64,000 nt of DNA from Candidatus Electrothrix scaldis (GTDB taxonomy: Bacteria > Desulfobacterota > Desulfobulbia > Desulfobulbales > Desulfobulbaceae). The DNA lies in NCBI GenBank assembly GCA_033584155.1, contig CP138355.1, forward strand, positions 2,365,826-2,429,825, in the 5' to 3' direction. The translations under genes and the position numbers were made by a program. The notes under the pieces were generated by a model. That model ran no database searches. It was not told where the DNA came from and was given only the letters and a program-made list of their open reading frames with translations. This document shows, in pieces, positions 49,232-57,582 of the stretch; position 1 is the stretch's first letter; the number at the start of each line of letters is the position of its first letter.

Positions 49232-50821
49232 ATGACCATAGAATTTTACGATACCACCCTCCGGGACGGAACCCAGGCCGAGAACTTTAACCTGTCGGTT
49301 GATGATAAGATCAAGATCACCAAGCAGCTGGACAAGCTGGGTATTGATTTTATCGAGGGCGGCTGGCCCGGTTCTAACCCCTTGGCGGTGGAGTATTTCG
49401 AGCGGATGAAGGACGTGGAACTTGGGCACGCCCAACTTTCAGCCTTTGGCGCGACCCGGCATTTCCAAAATCCTGCGGATAAGGACCCCAACCTGCAGGC
49501 TCTGATCGCGGCCAAGACCCCGGCCATTACCATCTTTGGCAAGAGCTGGGACATTCATGTTCATGATGCCCTGCGCATTGAACTGGAAGACAATCTGCTG
49601 ATTATCGAAGATTCACTGGCCTATCTCCGTCCCCATGTCAAGCATCTGATCTATGATGCCGAGCATTTCTTTGACGGCTTTAAGAATAACAGGGAATACT
49701 GTCTGGCCACCTTGGGCCGGGCTATTAAGGGCGGGGCAGAGACCCTGGCCCTCTGCGATACCAATGGCGGAACCTTGCCCCATGAGATCCCGCCCATCAT
49801 TGAACGGGTGAAACAGTTCCTGGCAGAGCAGGGCAGCAGTGCCAAGATCGGTATTCATCCCCATAATGACTCGGAGACCGCAGTGGCCAATGCCCTGTTG
49901 GGCATCTCCTTAGGTTGTACCCAGGTGCAGGGGACCATGAACGGCTATGGTGAGCGTTGCGGAAATGCCAACCTGACCTCCATCATCCCGGCTGTGGTCT
50001 GCAAGATGGGGCATGAGGCCGCAGTGGGCAAGCATATCGACAAGCTGTATTCCACCTCCCGTCTGATTAACGAGTTGGCCAACCTGCCCCATAATCGCTA
50101 CCAGCCCTATGTGGGTGAGTCGGCCTTTGCCCATAAAGGGGGCATCCACGTCAGCGCAGTGCAGCGTAACCCCATCACCTATGAGCATATCGAGCCGGAA
50201 AAGGTGGGCAATATCCGCCGTATCCTGATCTCGGATCAGGCTGGTAAATCCAATGTTCTGCATAAGGCAATCAAGTACGGTCTCAACCTCAAGGCTGATG
50301 ATCCCGCCATGACCCAGATTATTCAGGACCTGAAAGAACTGGAAAACCAGGGCTTCCAGTACGAAGGTGCCGAGGCCAGCTTTGAGCTGCTCATGCGACG
50401 GGCAATGGGTATCAAACCCCATTTTTTCACCCTGGAAGGCTTCCGGGTAATGAATAATAAGTACCGAATGGATGCAGCCTCCCTCACCGAGGCCACCATT
50501 CGTCTGACCGTAGATGGTCAGGAGGCCCATACTGCCTCGTTGGGCGAAGGTCCGGTCAATGCCCTGGATAAGGCCATGCGTAAGGCCTTGCTCCGTTTTT
50601 ATCCCCGGCTGGAGGAAATGGAGTTGGCAGATTATAAGGTGCGGGTGCTCTCCGGTGAGCACGGAACCGGGGCCAAGGTCCGGGTTCTGGTAGATAGCCG
50701 GGACGAAGAGACCCAGTGGAGCACTGTGGGGGTGTCCTTCAACATCATCGAGGCCAGCTGGCAGGCCTTGGAAGATGCGGTTAACTACAAGCTGATGAAA
50801 GACGCCCAGAAAAAAGCATAA
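49232..50821 (+). CDS. cimA: (R)-citramalate synthase
   Basis: Condenses pyruvate and acetyl-CoA to (R)-citramalate, the first step of the threonine-independent isoleucine route. MTIEFYDTTLRDGTQAE at the N-terminus is the DRE-TIM metallolyase signature (catalytic Arg, metal Asp), followed by FIEGGWPGSNP, ALCDTNGGTLP and IGIHPHNDSETAVANAL with metal-binding His residues. NGYGERCGNANL and FAHKGGIHVSA are typical of the CimA (TIGR00977-like) rather than the LeuA branch. The C-terminal 140 residues form the regulatory domain. The ATG at 49232 has AAAGGGA upstream; an in-frame start at 49184 adds 16 residues of poor quality. 22 bp separate it from the next gene. Confidence 0.9.
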   Translation: MTIEFYDTTLRDGTQAENFNLSVDDKIKITKQLDKLGIDFIEGGWPGSNPLAVEYFERMKDVELGHAQLSAFGATRHFQNPADKDPNLQALIAAKTPAITIFGKSWDIHVHDALRIELEDNLLIIEDSLAYLRPHVKHLIYDAEHFFDGFKNNREYCLATLGRAIKGGAETLALCDTNGGTLPHEIPPIIERVKQFLAEQGSSAKIGIHPHNDSETAVANALLGISLGCTQVQGTMNGYGERCGNANLTSIIPAVVCKMGHEAAVGKHIDKLYSTSRLINELANLPHNRYQPYVGESAFAHKGGIHVSAVQRNPITYEHIEPEKVGNIRRILISDQAGKSNVLHKAIKYGLNLKADDPAMTQIIQDLKELENQGFQYEGAEASFELLMRRAMGIKPHFFTLEGFRVMNNKYRMDAASLTEATIRLTVDGQEAHTASLGEGPVNALDKAMRKALLRFYPRLEEMELADYKVRVLSGEHGTGAKVRVLVDSRDEETQWSTVGVSFNIIEASWQALEDAVNYKLMKDAQKKA

Positions 50822-50843
50822 GACTCTACAAGGAAGATCGACC

Positions 50844-51263
50844 ATGCATCTCTTTGCCTATGGCACCCTGATGTGCGCAGAGCTTATGCAGGAGATATCC
50901 GGCTGCAACCCACCAACCTCGGTCCCGGCCACCCTCCAGGGCTATACCCGTCGGGCCGTGAAAGGACTGAGCTACCCTGGGATTTTCCCTGATGCGGGTG
51001 GATTGGTGCAGGGGTGCCTGTACCAGGATCTGCCGGATTCGACTTGGGCGTCCCTTGATCGCTTTGAGGGCGAGATGTATGCCCGTGAGCAGGTCCAGGT
51101 CACCTTGGAAGAGGGTACCCTGCTGGATACTCTACTGCAAGCAGAGGTCTATGTGGTCCGTCCTGAGTTCCTGCATCATCTTGATACGATGGACTGGGAT
51201 TTTGCCGCCTTTCTGGCCCGCTATGAGGCGTATCCCGGGATTTCCCTGGCAAGTGAACTATAA
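50844..51263 (+). CDS. gamma-glutamylcyclotransferase-like (AIG2) protein, 139 residues
   Basis: The N-terminal LFAYGTLM motif is the substrate-binding loop of the GGCT/AIG2 fold. RFEGEMYAREQVQV with a conserved Glu in that region matches the catalytic acid position. Such enzymes release 5-oxoproline from gamma-glutamyl-amino acids or amines. The ATG at 50844 has AAGGAAG upstream and lies 22 bp after cimA. 5-oxoproline is also the substrate of the 5-oxoprolinase found 13 kb away, though no direct link is shown. Confidence 0.75.
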   Translation: MHLFAYGTLMCAELMQEISGCNPPTSVPATLQGYTRRAVKGLSYPGIFPDAGGLVQGCLYQDLPDSTWASLDRFEGEMYAREQVQVTLEEGTLLDTLLQAEVYVVRPEFLHHLDTMDWDFAAFLARYEAYPGISLASEL

Positions 51264-51294
51264 GGAATGGGTAAATAGAGCAATGGAGGGAAGC

Positions 51295-51852
51295 ATGAGG
51301 CGCGAAGTTGAAGTGCAACAAAATAAACCGGAAAAGTCTACATTTGTGAGTATTGTTGCTTGGATTTTTATCGTCCTCAGCGGCTTTACAACCTTCATCA
51401 GCATTCTTCAAAACATAATGCTTCACACAATCTTCCCAAAGGAAGAAATGAATCAAGCCGTTCAACATACCGAACAAGGCGAACAGATTCCAGCAGTTGT
51501 TAACTTTATATTCAATCACTTCTATCTGTTTTTTATGCTTTTTTTGGTCGTTTCAGCAGCCACTTTTGTTTCATCCATCGGATTGCTCAAGAGAAAGAAT
51601 TGGGCACGTATTGTTTTCATCGTTATCATGTCGCTGGGAATAGCTTGGAATGTTTTAGGGCTGGGGCTGCAATTTACAATGTTTAACTCAATGCCTGAAT
51701 TTGCCGGAACCCAACCCTCTCCACCGGAATTTCAAAATATGATGTGGATTATGAAAATCGCATCAGTAATTATGGTTGTTGTTATATCGTCACTCTTTGG
51801 ATTTGTAATAAAAAAGTTGAGTGATAAGAATATTCGGTTGGAATTTTCATAA
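51295..51852 (+). CDS. unknown membrane protein, 185 residues, four helices
   Basis: Four hydrophobic helices: FVSIVAWIFIVLSGFTTFIS, FYLFFMLFLVVSAATFV, IVFIVIMSLGIAWNVLGLG and IASVIMVVVISSLFGFVI. The short N-terminus is charged and cytosolic. The ATG at 51295 was chosen for the GGAGGG four bases upstream. I do not recognise the family. It follows the AIG2 gene by 31 bp. Confidence 0.6.
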   Translation: MRREVEVQQNKPEKSTFVSIVAWIFIVLSGFTTFISILQNIMLHTIFPKEEMNQAVQHTEQGEQIPAVVNFIFNHFYLFFMLFLVVSAATFVSSIGLLKRKNWARIVFIVIMSLGIAWNVLGLGLQFTMFNSMPEFAGTQPSPPEFQNMMWIMKIASVIMVVVISSLFGFVIKKLSDKNIRLEFS

Positions 51853-51906
51853 TAAAGGGATGTTTTTGGGTAATCCGTTATAACATACTATTTTACAGAA
51901 ATTAAT

Positions 51907-52509
51907 ATGCCTTCGTTGAAGCAATTTGTTGATATGAAAAAAACAGTATCTTTTCTCCTGGTCCTTGGTCTTACGTTCTTTCTTACTGCCTGCGGTCAGG
52001 AGGATAAGGAGCAAAAGCCGCTGAAAAAGATGTCTGAGGAGCCCATGCCTCGGGTGATTACCATGCAGCCTGATGGCCCTCCTGTGGTGGGGAATCAGGC
52101 CCCGGATTTCACCCTCACCGATATTGAGGGCCGGACCTGGACCCTTTCCCAGCTCAAGGGGCAGGTGGTTTTTCTCAATTTCTGGGCCACCTGGTGCCCT
52201 CCCTGTGTGAGCGAAATGCCTGCTATGCAGAATCTTTACAAGACCCTTCCCCAAGATCAGTTCAAGATGCTGGCTGTGCTGTACAGCGATGAGGCCAATA
52301 ACGCGGTAAACTTTGCCAAAAAATTGGATATCACCTTGCCTATTCTTGTTGATGAAGGGAATCAGGTGGGGATGAACTACGGTCTTACCGGAGTGCCGGA
52401 AACCTTTATCCTGGATAAGAAAGGTATTATCCGGGAGAAGTTTCGGGGGCCAGCAGAATGGGATTCTGCGGATGCCATCCATATGATTCGTCAATACATC
52501 GAACAGTAA
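51907..52509 (+). CDS. TlpA/ResA-like thioredoxin lipoprotein, 200 residues
   Basis: An N-terminal signal peptide ends in lipobox FLTAC (Cys29 from the first start, Cys20 from the ATG at 51934). The thioredoxin fold has the active site NFWATWCPPCVSEMP and the cis-Pro region GLTGVPETFILDKKG. It would reduce disulfides or heme-binding Cys pairs in periplasmic proteins, attached to a membrane. The second ATG at 51934 (MKKTVSFLLVL) gives a more usual signal peptide; neither start has a strong ribosome binding site. The nearby CxxCH heme protein is a possible client, by inference. Confidence 0.85.
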   Translation: MPSLKQFVDMKKTVSFLLVLGLTFFLTACGQEDKEQKPLKKMSEEPMPRVITMQPDGPPVVGNQAPDFTLTDIEGRTWTLSQLKGQVVFLNFWATWCPPCVSEMPAMQNLYKTLPQDQFKMLAVLYSDEANNAVNFAKKLDITLPILVDEGNQVGMNYGLTGVPETFILDKKGIIREKFRGPAEWDSADAIHMIRQYIEQ

Positions 52510-52545
52510 TATTAATATATAAACAGGTATTGATCAGAGGGACTG

Positions 52546-53040
52546 GTGGCGGAAGAACGAGCAGAATGGGATTATCGAGTTCCGGTCCTTCTGCTGCTGG
52601 GAGTGCTGATCCTGGCCTTCAGCAGTTTTTCCTCGGAGTCCGAGCATCAAGCCTCCCTGTATTATCTTGTCCCTGCCCAAGACGGGGAAAAGGCAGAGGT
52701 CATCCGTGTGCCCCAGAGCGTATCCAGCGAGCAGGCGAGTCAGACTGCACTGCCTCCTGGTGCGCTTGCCATTACTCCAGATATGCCCTGCGGGGTGGCT
52801 CCGCCGGAGATCACCCAGCTCTTCAATCTCCCCTTACCGGTGAATCAGGCAGATCAGGAAAGCCTGATGTTGCTGCCAGGGATAGGTCCTAAACTGGCAG
52901 CACGTATCATCGCCTTTCGGGAAGAGCAGGGGGACATCACCGGGCCTGATGATTTCATCCGTGTTAAGGGGATCGGCCCTAAGCTGACAGCCCGCCTGAG
53001 TCCACTCCTCTGTTTTGCTCCTGCTGAGAAAAAATCGTGA
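52546..53040 (+). CDS. ComEA-like helix-hairpin-helix protein, 164 residues
   Basis: One N-terminal membrane helix (VPVLLLLGVLILAFSSF, near residues 12-28), a spacer of about 65 residues, then two helix-hairpin-helix motifs of the ComEA type: VNQADQESLMLLPGIGPKLA and ITGPDDFIRVKGIGPKLTAR. Proteins of this type bind DNA non-specifically in the periplasm for uptake. The start is a GTG at 52546 with AGAGGG upstream. The stop overlaps the miaA start by four bases (GTGA), so the two are translationally coupled. Confidence 0.8.
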   Translation: MAEERAEWDYRVPVLLLLGVLILAFSSFSSESEHQASLYYLVPAQDGEKAEVIRVPQSVSSEQASQTALPPGALAITPDMPCGVAPPEITQLFNLPLPVNQADQESLMLLPGIGPKLAARIIAFREEQGDITGPDDFIRVKGIGPKLTARLSPLLCFAPAEKKS

Positions 53041-54005
53041 AACATCCTGCAATAGCTCCCTCTTTAACAAGCATTGATTGTCCGATCATCGTCTTGGTTG
53101 GTCCCACTGCTGTGGGCAAAACCGCTCTCTCTCTCCAATTAGTTCAGCGTTTTGACTGCGAGATTATCAGCATGGACTCCATGCAGGTCTATCGCCATAT
53201 GGACATTGGCACGGCCAAGCCAAGCCAGGAAGAACAGGCCCTGGTTCCTCATCACCTCATCGATATCATTGACCCGGATGATCAGTACGATGCGGCCCGC
53301 TTTGTCCATGATGCCTTAGCAGTTATTGAGGACATTGCCTCCCGCAACCGTACCGTGCTGCTGACCGGCGGTACCGGGTTGTATCTCAAGGGCTTGTTTG
53401 AGGGCTTATTTGCTGGCCTGCCTGCGGATGAAGCAATTCGAGCAGAGCTGCGTCAGCGTCTGGAGCAAGAGGGACGGGAGGCGCTCCATACAGAGCTTTG
53501 TCGGGTTGATCCGGTGGCAGGAGCGCGAGTGCATGCCAATGATACCCAGCGCTTATTACGGGGCCTGGAAATATATCTGAGCTCCGGTCGCACCTGGACC
53601 GAACTCATTGCTGAGCAGCAAGAGCAGAAAAAGAATCAGAGAGCGCGCTTCACCCGAGTCTTTCAGGTTGCCCTGAATTGTGAGCGGGACCAGCTCTATG
53701 AGCGGATCGCCCAGCGCTCGCAGATCATGCTGAAGCAGGGCCTGATTGCGGAGGTGGAGCGTTTGCGGAGTATGGGCTATGCCCCGGAGCTGCCTTCTAT
53801 GCAGGCCATCGGCTATAAGCATGTCAATAACCTGCTGTCCGAGGAATGGAACCAGGAGGAGATGCTGGAATATCTGGTCCGGGATACCCGGAGGTATGCC
53901 AAGCGGCAGATGACCTGGTTCAGGAAAAATCAGGAACTTAACTGGTTTGCCCGGGATGATTATGAGCGGATTGTCGCGCAGGTGGCGGAAGCACTGGGGT
54001 TGTAG
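53037..54005 (+). CDS. miaA: tRNA dimethylallyltransferase
   Basis: Transfers a dimethylallyl group to A37 of tRNAs reading codons that start with U. The P-loop VGPTAVGKTALS at residues about 21-32, MDSMQVYRHMDIGTAKPS, HHLIDIIDPDD and TGGTGLYLKGLFEGL are MiaA signatures, as is AIGYKHVNNLL and the DTRRYAKRQMTWFRK segment near the end. Length is normal (322). It starts with a GTG overlapping the comEA-like stop. Its last 22 codons have a diverged duplicate at 54922-54990, beyond the toxin-antitoxin pair. Confidence 0.93.
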   Translation: MKHPAIAPSLTSIDCPIIVLVGPTAVGKTALSLQLVQRFDCEIISMDSMQVYRHMDIGTAKPSQEEQALVPHHLIDIIDPDDQYDAARFVHDALAVIEDIASRNRTVLLTGGTGLYLKGLFEGLFAGLPADEAIRAELRQRLEQEGREALHTELCRVDPVAGARVHANDTQRLLRGLEIYLSSGRTWTELIAEQQEQKKNQRARFTRVFQVALNCERDQLYERIAQRSQIMLKQGLIAEVERLRSMGYAPELPSMQAIGYKHVNNLLSEEWNQEEMLEYLVRDTRRYAKRQMTWFRKNQELNWFARDDYERIVAQVAEALGL

Positions 54006-54153
54006 AGGTATCAGCGTTCGGGAGGAGCAGAAGAAGAAAGATTGGAGTATCAAGCGGAATATGATATGCTGAAACAGGTAAATACAGCTCTGCTTATTCC
54101 TGAGTACGGGAGATGGCAGACTACAGTCCTTACGAGGAAAGGAGTATACAGGT

Positions 54154-54408
54154 ATGTCAGTACATGTGACTATAGATCTCCCGGAAGCATCGTTTTCCAT
54201 TCTCCGCACTACGCCGGCAGCCTTTGTGCAGGAATTGCGGTTGGCAGCTGCTGTCAAATGGTATGAAATGGGGAAAATTTCGCAGGCTAAAGCAGCGGAA
54301 TTGGCCGGGCTCAGTCGGGCGCAATTTCTCAACGCCTTGGGACAGTTCAATGTTTCACCCTATCAGATTACCCCGGAAGATTTGGCGGCAGAGGTAGGAG
54401 ATGTCTGA
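54154..54408 (+). CDS. UPF0175-family antitoxin-like protein, 84 residues
   Basis: The compact helical sequence ELRLAAAVKWYEMGKISQAKAAELAGLSRAQF with a helix-turn-helix core is the UPF0175 pattern. Such proteins pair with DUF3368 PIN-like toxins and act as antitoxin and DNA-binding autoregulator. GAAAGGAG lies upstream of the ATG. The stop overlaps the toxin start by eight bases. Confidence 0.8.
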   Translation: MSVHVTIDLPEASFSILRTTPAAFVQELRLAAAVKWYEMGKISQAKAAELAGLSRAQFLNALGQFNVSPYQITPEDLAAEVGDV

Positions 54409-54895
54409 ACGCTTGTGGGTGGTCAACGCATCGCCTATCATTTCCCTTGCCAATATCGAGCATGCGCATCTGTTGCCGGATTCATGCGACCGGATGATCA
54501 TTCCTCGCGCCGTCGAGCAGGAGATTCTTAACGGGTTTGATGATGATCTTGCGAAACACTGGATTTCCACCATTGGCCAGCAATGGGTGCGGGATACCGG
54601 GTCTGTTACACCCCTTGTTGCGGCTTGGGATCTCGGTGCCGGTGAAAGTGCGGTCCTCTCATGGAGTTATCATCACACGGAATATCAGGCCGTTGTTGAT
54701 GATCTGGCTGCTCGAAAGTGTGCGAAAGCCTTCGGTATTGGATTGTGCGGAACCATCGGCGTGATCGTGATAGCGAAAAAAATCGGGATTATCCCTAACG
54801 TGAAATTTCTCCTCAATCGCCTGATCGATGTGGACTTCAGGATAGATGATCGGTTGTATCTGGTTGCTTTACAGTTAGCAGACGAAACAGCGTAA
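54401..54895 (+). CDS. DUF3368-family PIN-like toxin, 164 residues
   Basis: The start VVNASPIISLANIEHAHLL carries the N-terminal PIN-like acidic region (here Asn in place of the usual Asp at VVNASP, which is common in DUF3368). AWDLGAGESAVLSW and VDDLAARKCAKAFGI give the middle acidic residues, and GTIGVIVIAKK is the family's GT-G-L/I motif. It is probably a ribonuclease toxin. The gene overlaps its antitoxin by eight bases. The module lies between miaA and a duplicate of the miaA tail, which marks it as inserted cargo. Confidence 0.8.
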   Translation: MSERLWVVNASPIISLANIEHAHLLPDSCDRMIIPRAVEQEILNGFDDDLAKHWISTIGQQWVRDTGSVTPLVAAWDLGAGESAVLSWSYHHTEYQAVVDDLAARKCAKAFGIGLCGTIGVIVIAKKIGIIPNVKFLLNRLIDVDFRIDDRLYLVALQLADETA

Positions 54896-54921
54896 TCTTT
54901 GGAAAAAGGTATTATCTGGCT

Positions 54922-54990
54922 CTGAACTGCTTTGCTCGGGATGATTATGAGCGGATTGCTGCGCAGGCGGCGGAGAGGCTGAGACTGTAG
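54922..54990 (+). pseudogene. duplicate of the miaA 3' end, 22 codons plus stop
   Basis: Reads LNCFARDDYERIAAQAAER and then LRL before TAG, matching the miaA tail LNWFARDDYERIVAQVAEA followed by LGL. The DNA differs at several positions, so this is a diverged allele rather than a copy. It is presumably the tail of the resident miaA left behind when the toxin-antitoxin DNA was inserted. Confidence 0.85.
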
Positions 54991-55041
54991 AAACGGTTTT
55001 CTTGCTGCTTTTAGGTGGGACATGGCAAAGAGGGAAAGGAT

Positions 55042-55383
55042 ATGAAGAAAATTTCAAATTCCAGAATACGTTCTGTCTTTTTATTGCTCTTATTGTGGTT
55101 TTTGTTCTCTTGGTCTCATGATGTGGAGTTAGGTGCGACGTGGATGCCTGTACAAAGTGCTATTATCGTATTTCTCATCGTGTGCGTAATCGCCTTTCGC
55201 GAAAAAGAGGAGATAAGCATCGAAGGGGATGTGTTAACCCTTGATCTGGTAGATGTTAAGGCCTCGCTTGCCTTGTCCGATGATGTTTATTGTTCGTTTC
55301 CTGAGTCATACACAAAAATGGTCGTGACAACACCAACGGCAAAAATTACAGCGAAGGTTTATACTCGACTATCAAGTTTTTAA
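55042..55383 (+). CDS. small membrane protein, C-terminus cut off by an insertion sequence
   Basis: Two hydrophobic segments (VFLLLLLWFLFSW and SAIIVFLIVCVIAF) precede a soluble beta-rich part. I do not recognise it. The ATG at 55042 has AAAGGAT upstream. The last five codons and the stop come from the inverted repeat of the IS4-like element beginning at 55363, so the natural C-terminus is missing and the gene is probably inactive or altered. Confidence 0.55.
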   Translation: MKKISNSRIRSVFLLLLLWFLFSWSHDVELGATWMPVQSAIIVFLIVCVIAFREKEEISIEGDVLTLDLVDVKASLALSDDVYCSFPESYTKMVVTTPTAKITAKVYTRLSSF

Positions 55384-56915
55384 AGTTAGGCAACGTTGGG
55401 CATGAACTGTTATAGTTGATGGATTTCTTCATTTATCCCATTAACTTTTTACATGACATTGCCTTATCATACTTCACGATTCCCCTGCATTTATTAAAAC
55501 ATTTGTCGATGAGCTTGACAGCAGTTTGAAAAAACATGACCCTGAAGCCGGACTTTCCCGTATTCAGAGAAAATGGCTATCATTTTGTATCTTCGGCATA
55601 TTGATGATGAACTCTATAAACTGGGCGAGCTTTGAACGTGCCGGTTTTGGCGGATATAAAAAAGCCGCTCTTTCGTGGATGTTTCGTCACGGCAAAATAT
55701 TCTGGGATCATCTGCTGATCGCAAGTGTCAAGCTTGTTTTGCGACAATACGATATAAAAGAAGGCATTGCTGTGTTGGATGAGCTGGACCGGGCCCGTTG
55801 TAAAAAAACAAAAAGGATCCATAAGGCATACAAACAGAAAGATAAGAAAACAGGTGGTTACGTTAATGGCCAAACTGTTGTTCTCTTACTTCTGGTGACG
55901 GACAGCATTACTTTTCCGGTTGGTTTCAAATTCTATATGCCCGATCCTGTTCAAACTGCCTGGAAGAAAGAGGATAAAAAACTTCGCAAGAAAGGGGTTC
56001 CAAAGGAGAAACGACCAGTGAGCCCCGATCCTGATCCGGAATATCCGACAAAACAGAGCCTGGCACTGGAGCTGCTTAAAGAATTCAAACAAAATCACCC
56101 GGAAATCTCTGTACAATGCCTGCTGGCCGATGCCTTGTACGGAACCGGTGATTTCATGGATAAGGGGTGCGGCATACTCGGTACAAGCCAGGTTATAAGT
56201 CAGCTTCATTCCAACCAAATTATATATTACCGAGGGCGAAAGAAGAATCTGTCTGATTTTTTTAATGTAACCTGCAAAGGGACAATACGTAAAGTGCGTG
56301 TCCGGGGCGGTGAAGAAATCACAATGACTGTGGCCAGTGCTCGCCTCCATGTTAAAGCGCATGGTAAAAAACGCTTTGTTATTGCTGTTAAATATGAAAA
56401 TGAAAAAGACTACCGTTATCTTGTTGCCACTGATATGAGCTGGCGAACAGAGGATATTATTCGCGCCTATACCTTGAGATGGCTTGTGGAGGTTTTCTTT
56501 GAGGACTGGAAGCTTTACGAGGGTTGGGGGCAGGAGGCCCGACAGTTTGACGAGAAGGGATCAAGCCGAAGCCTGATTCTGAGTCTACTGTTCGACCACT
56601 GCCTCCTTCTTCATCCAGAGCAAGTAGCCCGCATAGATAACAAACTGCCTGCGTTTACCGTAGGCAGCCTACGACGAAGAACTCAAATGGAAGGATTGCT
56701 TGAATTTATCCAGTTTCTGCTTCAGCAGGACAATGCCGGAAAACAGCTTGAAAAGTTAGGCAAAAAAGTCAAAGAGTTTTTTCAGCTTGTTCCTTCCAGC
56801 AAACATATGAGTGGGCGGGATCTCGGAAGACTGGAGGCAACGCCTTCATTATCCTACAGAGCTTGCCATTGTTAGACGAAACCCGAAAAAGGCTCAAAAA
56901 ACTTGATAGTCGAGT
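55363..56915 (+). mobile_element. IS4-like insertion sequence, about 1.55 kb
   Basis: Perfect 19-bp inverted repeats at 55363-55381 (ACTCGACTATCAAGTTTTT) and 56897-56915 bound a DDE transposase gene. The flanks GCGAA at both outer sides make the true ends possibly a few bases further out. I see no clear target duplication. It interrupts the small membrane protein gene. Confidence 0.75.
55453..56875 (+). pseudogene. IS4-like DDE transposase with an N-terminal one-base frameshift
   Basis: The long frame (55526-56875, 449 residues from a TTG) is a DDE transposase with AVLDELDRARCKKTKR (first Asp), CLLADALYGTGDFM (second Asp) and WLVEVFFEDWKLYEGWGQ (Glu, with the Y/W-rich C-terminal helix typical of IS4-like enzymes). 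A natural start at 55453 reads MTLPYHTSRFP and then falls out of frame at a CCCC run (55482-55485); with one C fewer it continues AFIKTFVDELDSSLKKHD into the long frame. The element is therefore probably inactive or needs frameshifting. Family placement (IS4 versus IS701) is not certain. Confidence 0.7.
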
Positions 56916-57051
56916 TATAGGTTTCGCAGAAAAGAACTGTTGAGATTTCTGGAGGAAAGTAACTTGTACGATAGGAACAGGGTATAACAGGGTAAGCATA
57001 AGGATCGCCTACTTATCACTTGAACCCAGGATGGTTAATTAAAAGGAAAAT

Positions 57052-57579
57052 ATGAAAAAGCAATATATTTGTATTCTTTTTGGCTGCATTTTGCTGTTAA
57101 GTGGCTGTGATAATGATCGGCAACTTAATGAATTGAAATGTAAAATTGATGCGTGGGAGAAGAATCGAGGTGCTGATATAAATAGAAAAATAACTGCTGA
57201 TGCTGCTGCTCAGGTCGAGTTCGAAGGAGAACTCGTGGAGCTTAGTACATCTATTATCAAAGCAGTAAGTGATAATAATGTGCCAATGGCTTTGGATATT
57301 ATTGAGAAATATTCACCTCTTCCAGAAGAAGAGTTTAAACTTGTGAGACAGCTTACGATAGAACAGTTAAATATGATTAAACCGCGTTTTGGTGAGTACG
57401 TTGGTTATGAATTTATAAATTCTAAGAAAATCGGAACTGCAATTGTAAGGCATGATTGTATCGTTAAATGCCAAAATCATATCCTTCGATGGGAATTTTT
57501 TTATTATAAACCGAAAGATAAATGGTTTTTAAATACTTTTAAATGGGATGATCAGATCAGGGCTATTCAGACTGACTGA
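57052..57579 (+). CDS. unknown lipoprotein, 175 residues
   Basis: Signal peptide MKKQYICILFGCILLL with lipobox LSGC (Cys19); the next residue is Asp, which in E. coli means retention at the inner membrane. The mature part is mixed helix and strand, rich in charged residues. I do not recognise a family. AAAAGGAAAAT precedes the ATG. An IS630 element begins just after its stop. Confidence 0.65.
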   Translation: MKKQYICILFGCILLLSGCDNDRQLNELKCKIDAWEKNRGADINRKITADAAAQVEFEGELVELSTSIIKAVSDNNVPMALDIIEKYSPLPEEEFKLVRQLTIEQLNMIKPRFGEYVGYEFINSKKIGTAIVRHDCIVKCQNHILRWEFFYYKPKDKWFLNTFKWDDQIRAIQTD

Positions 57580-57582
57580 ATC

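Noticed and set aside
49910-50845. Minus-strand frame of 311 residues
   Set aside because: Antisense shadow of cimA; composition is unlike a folded protein.
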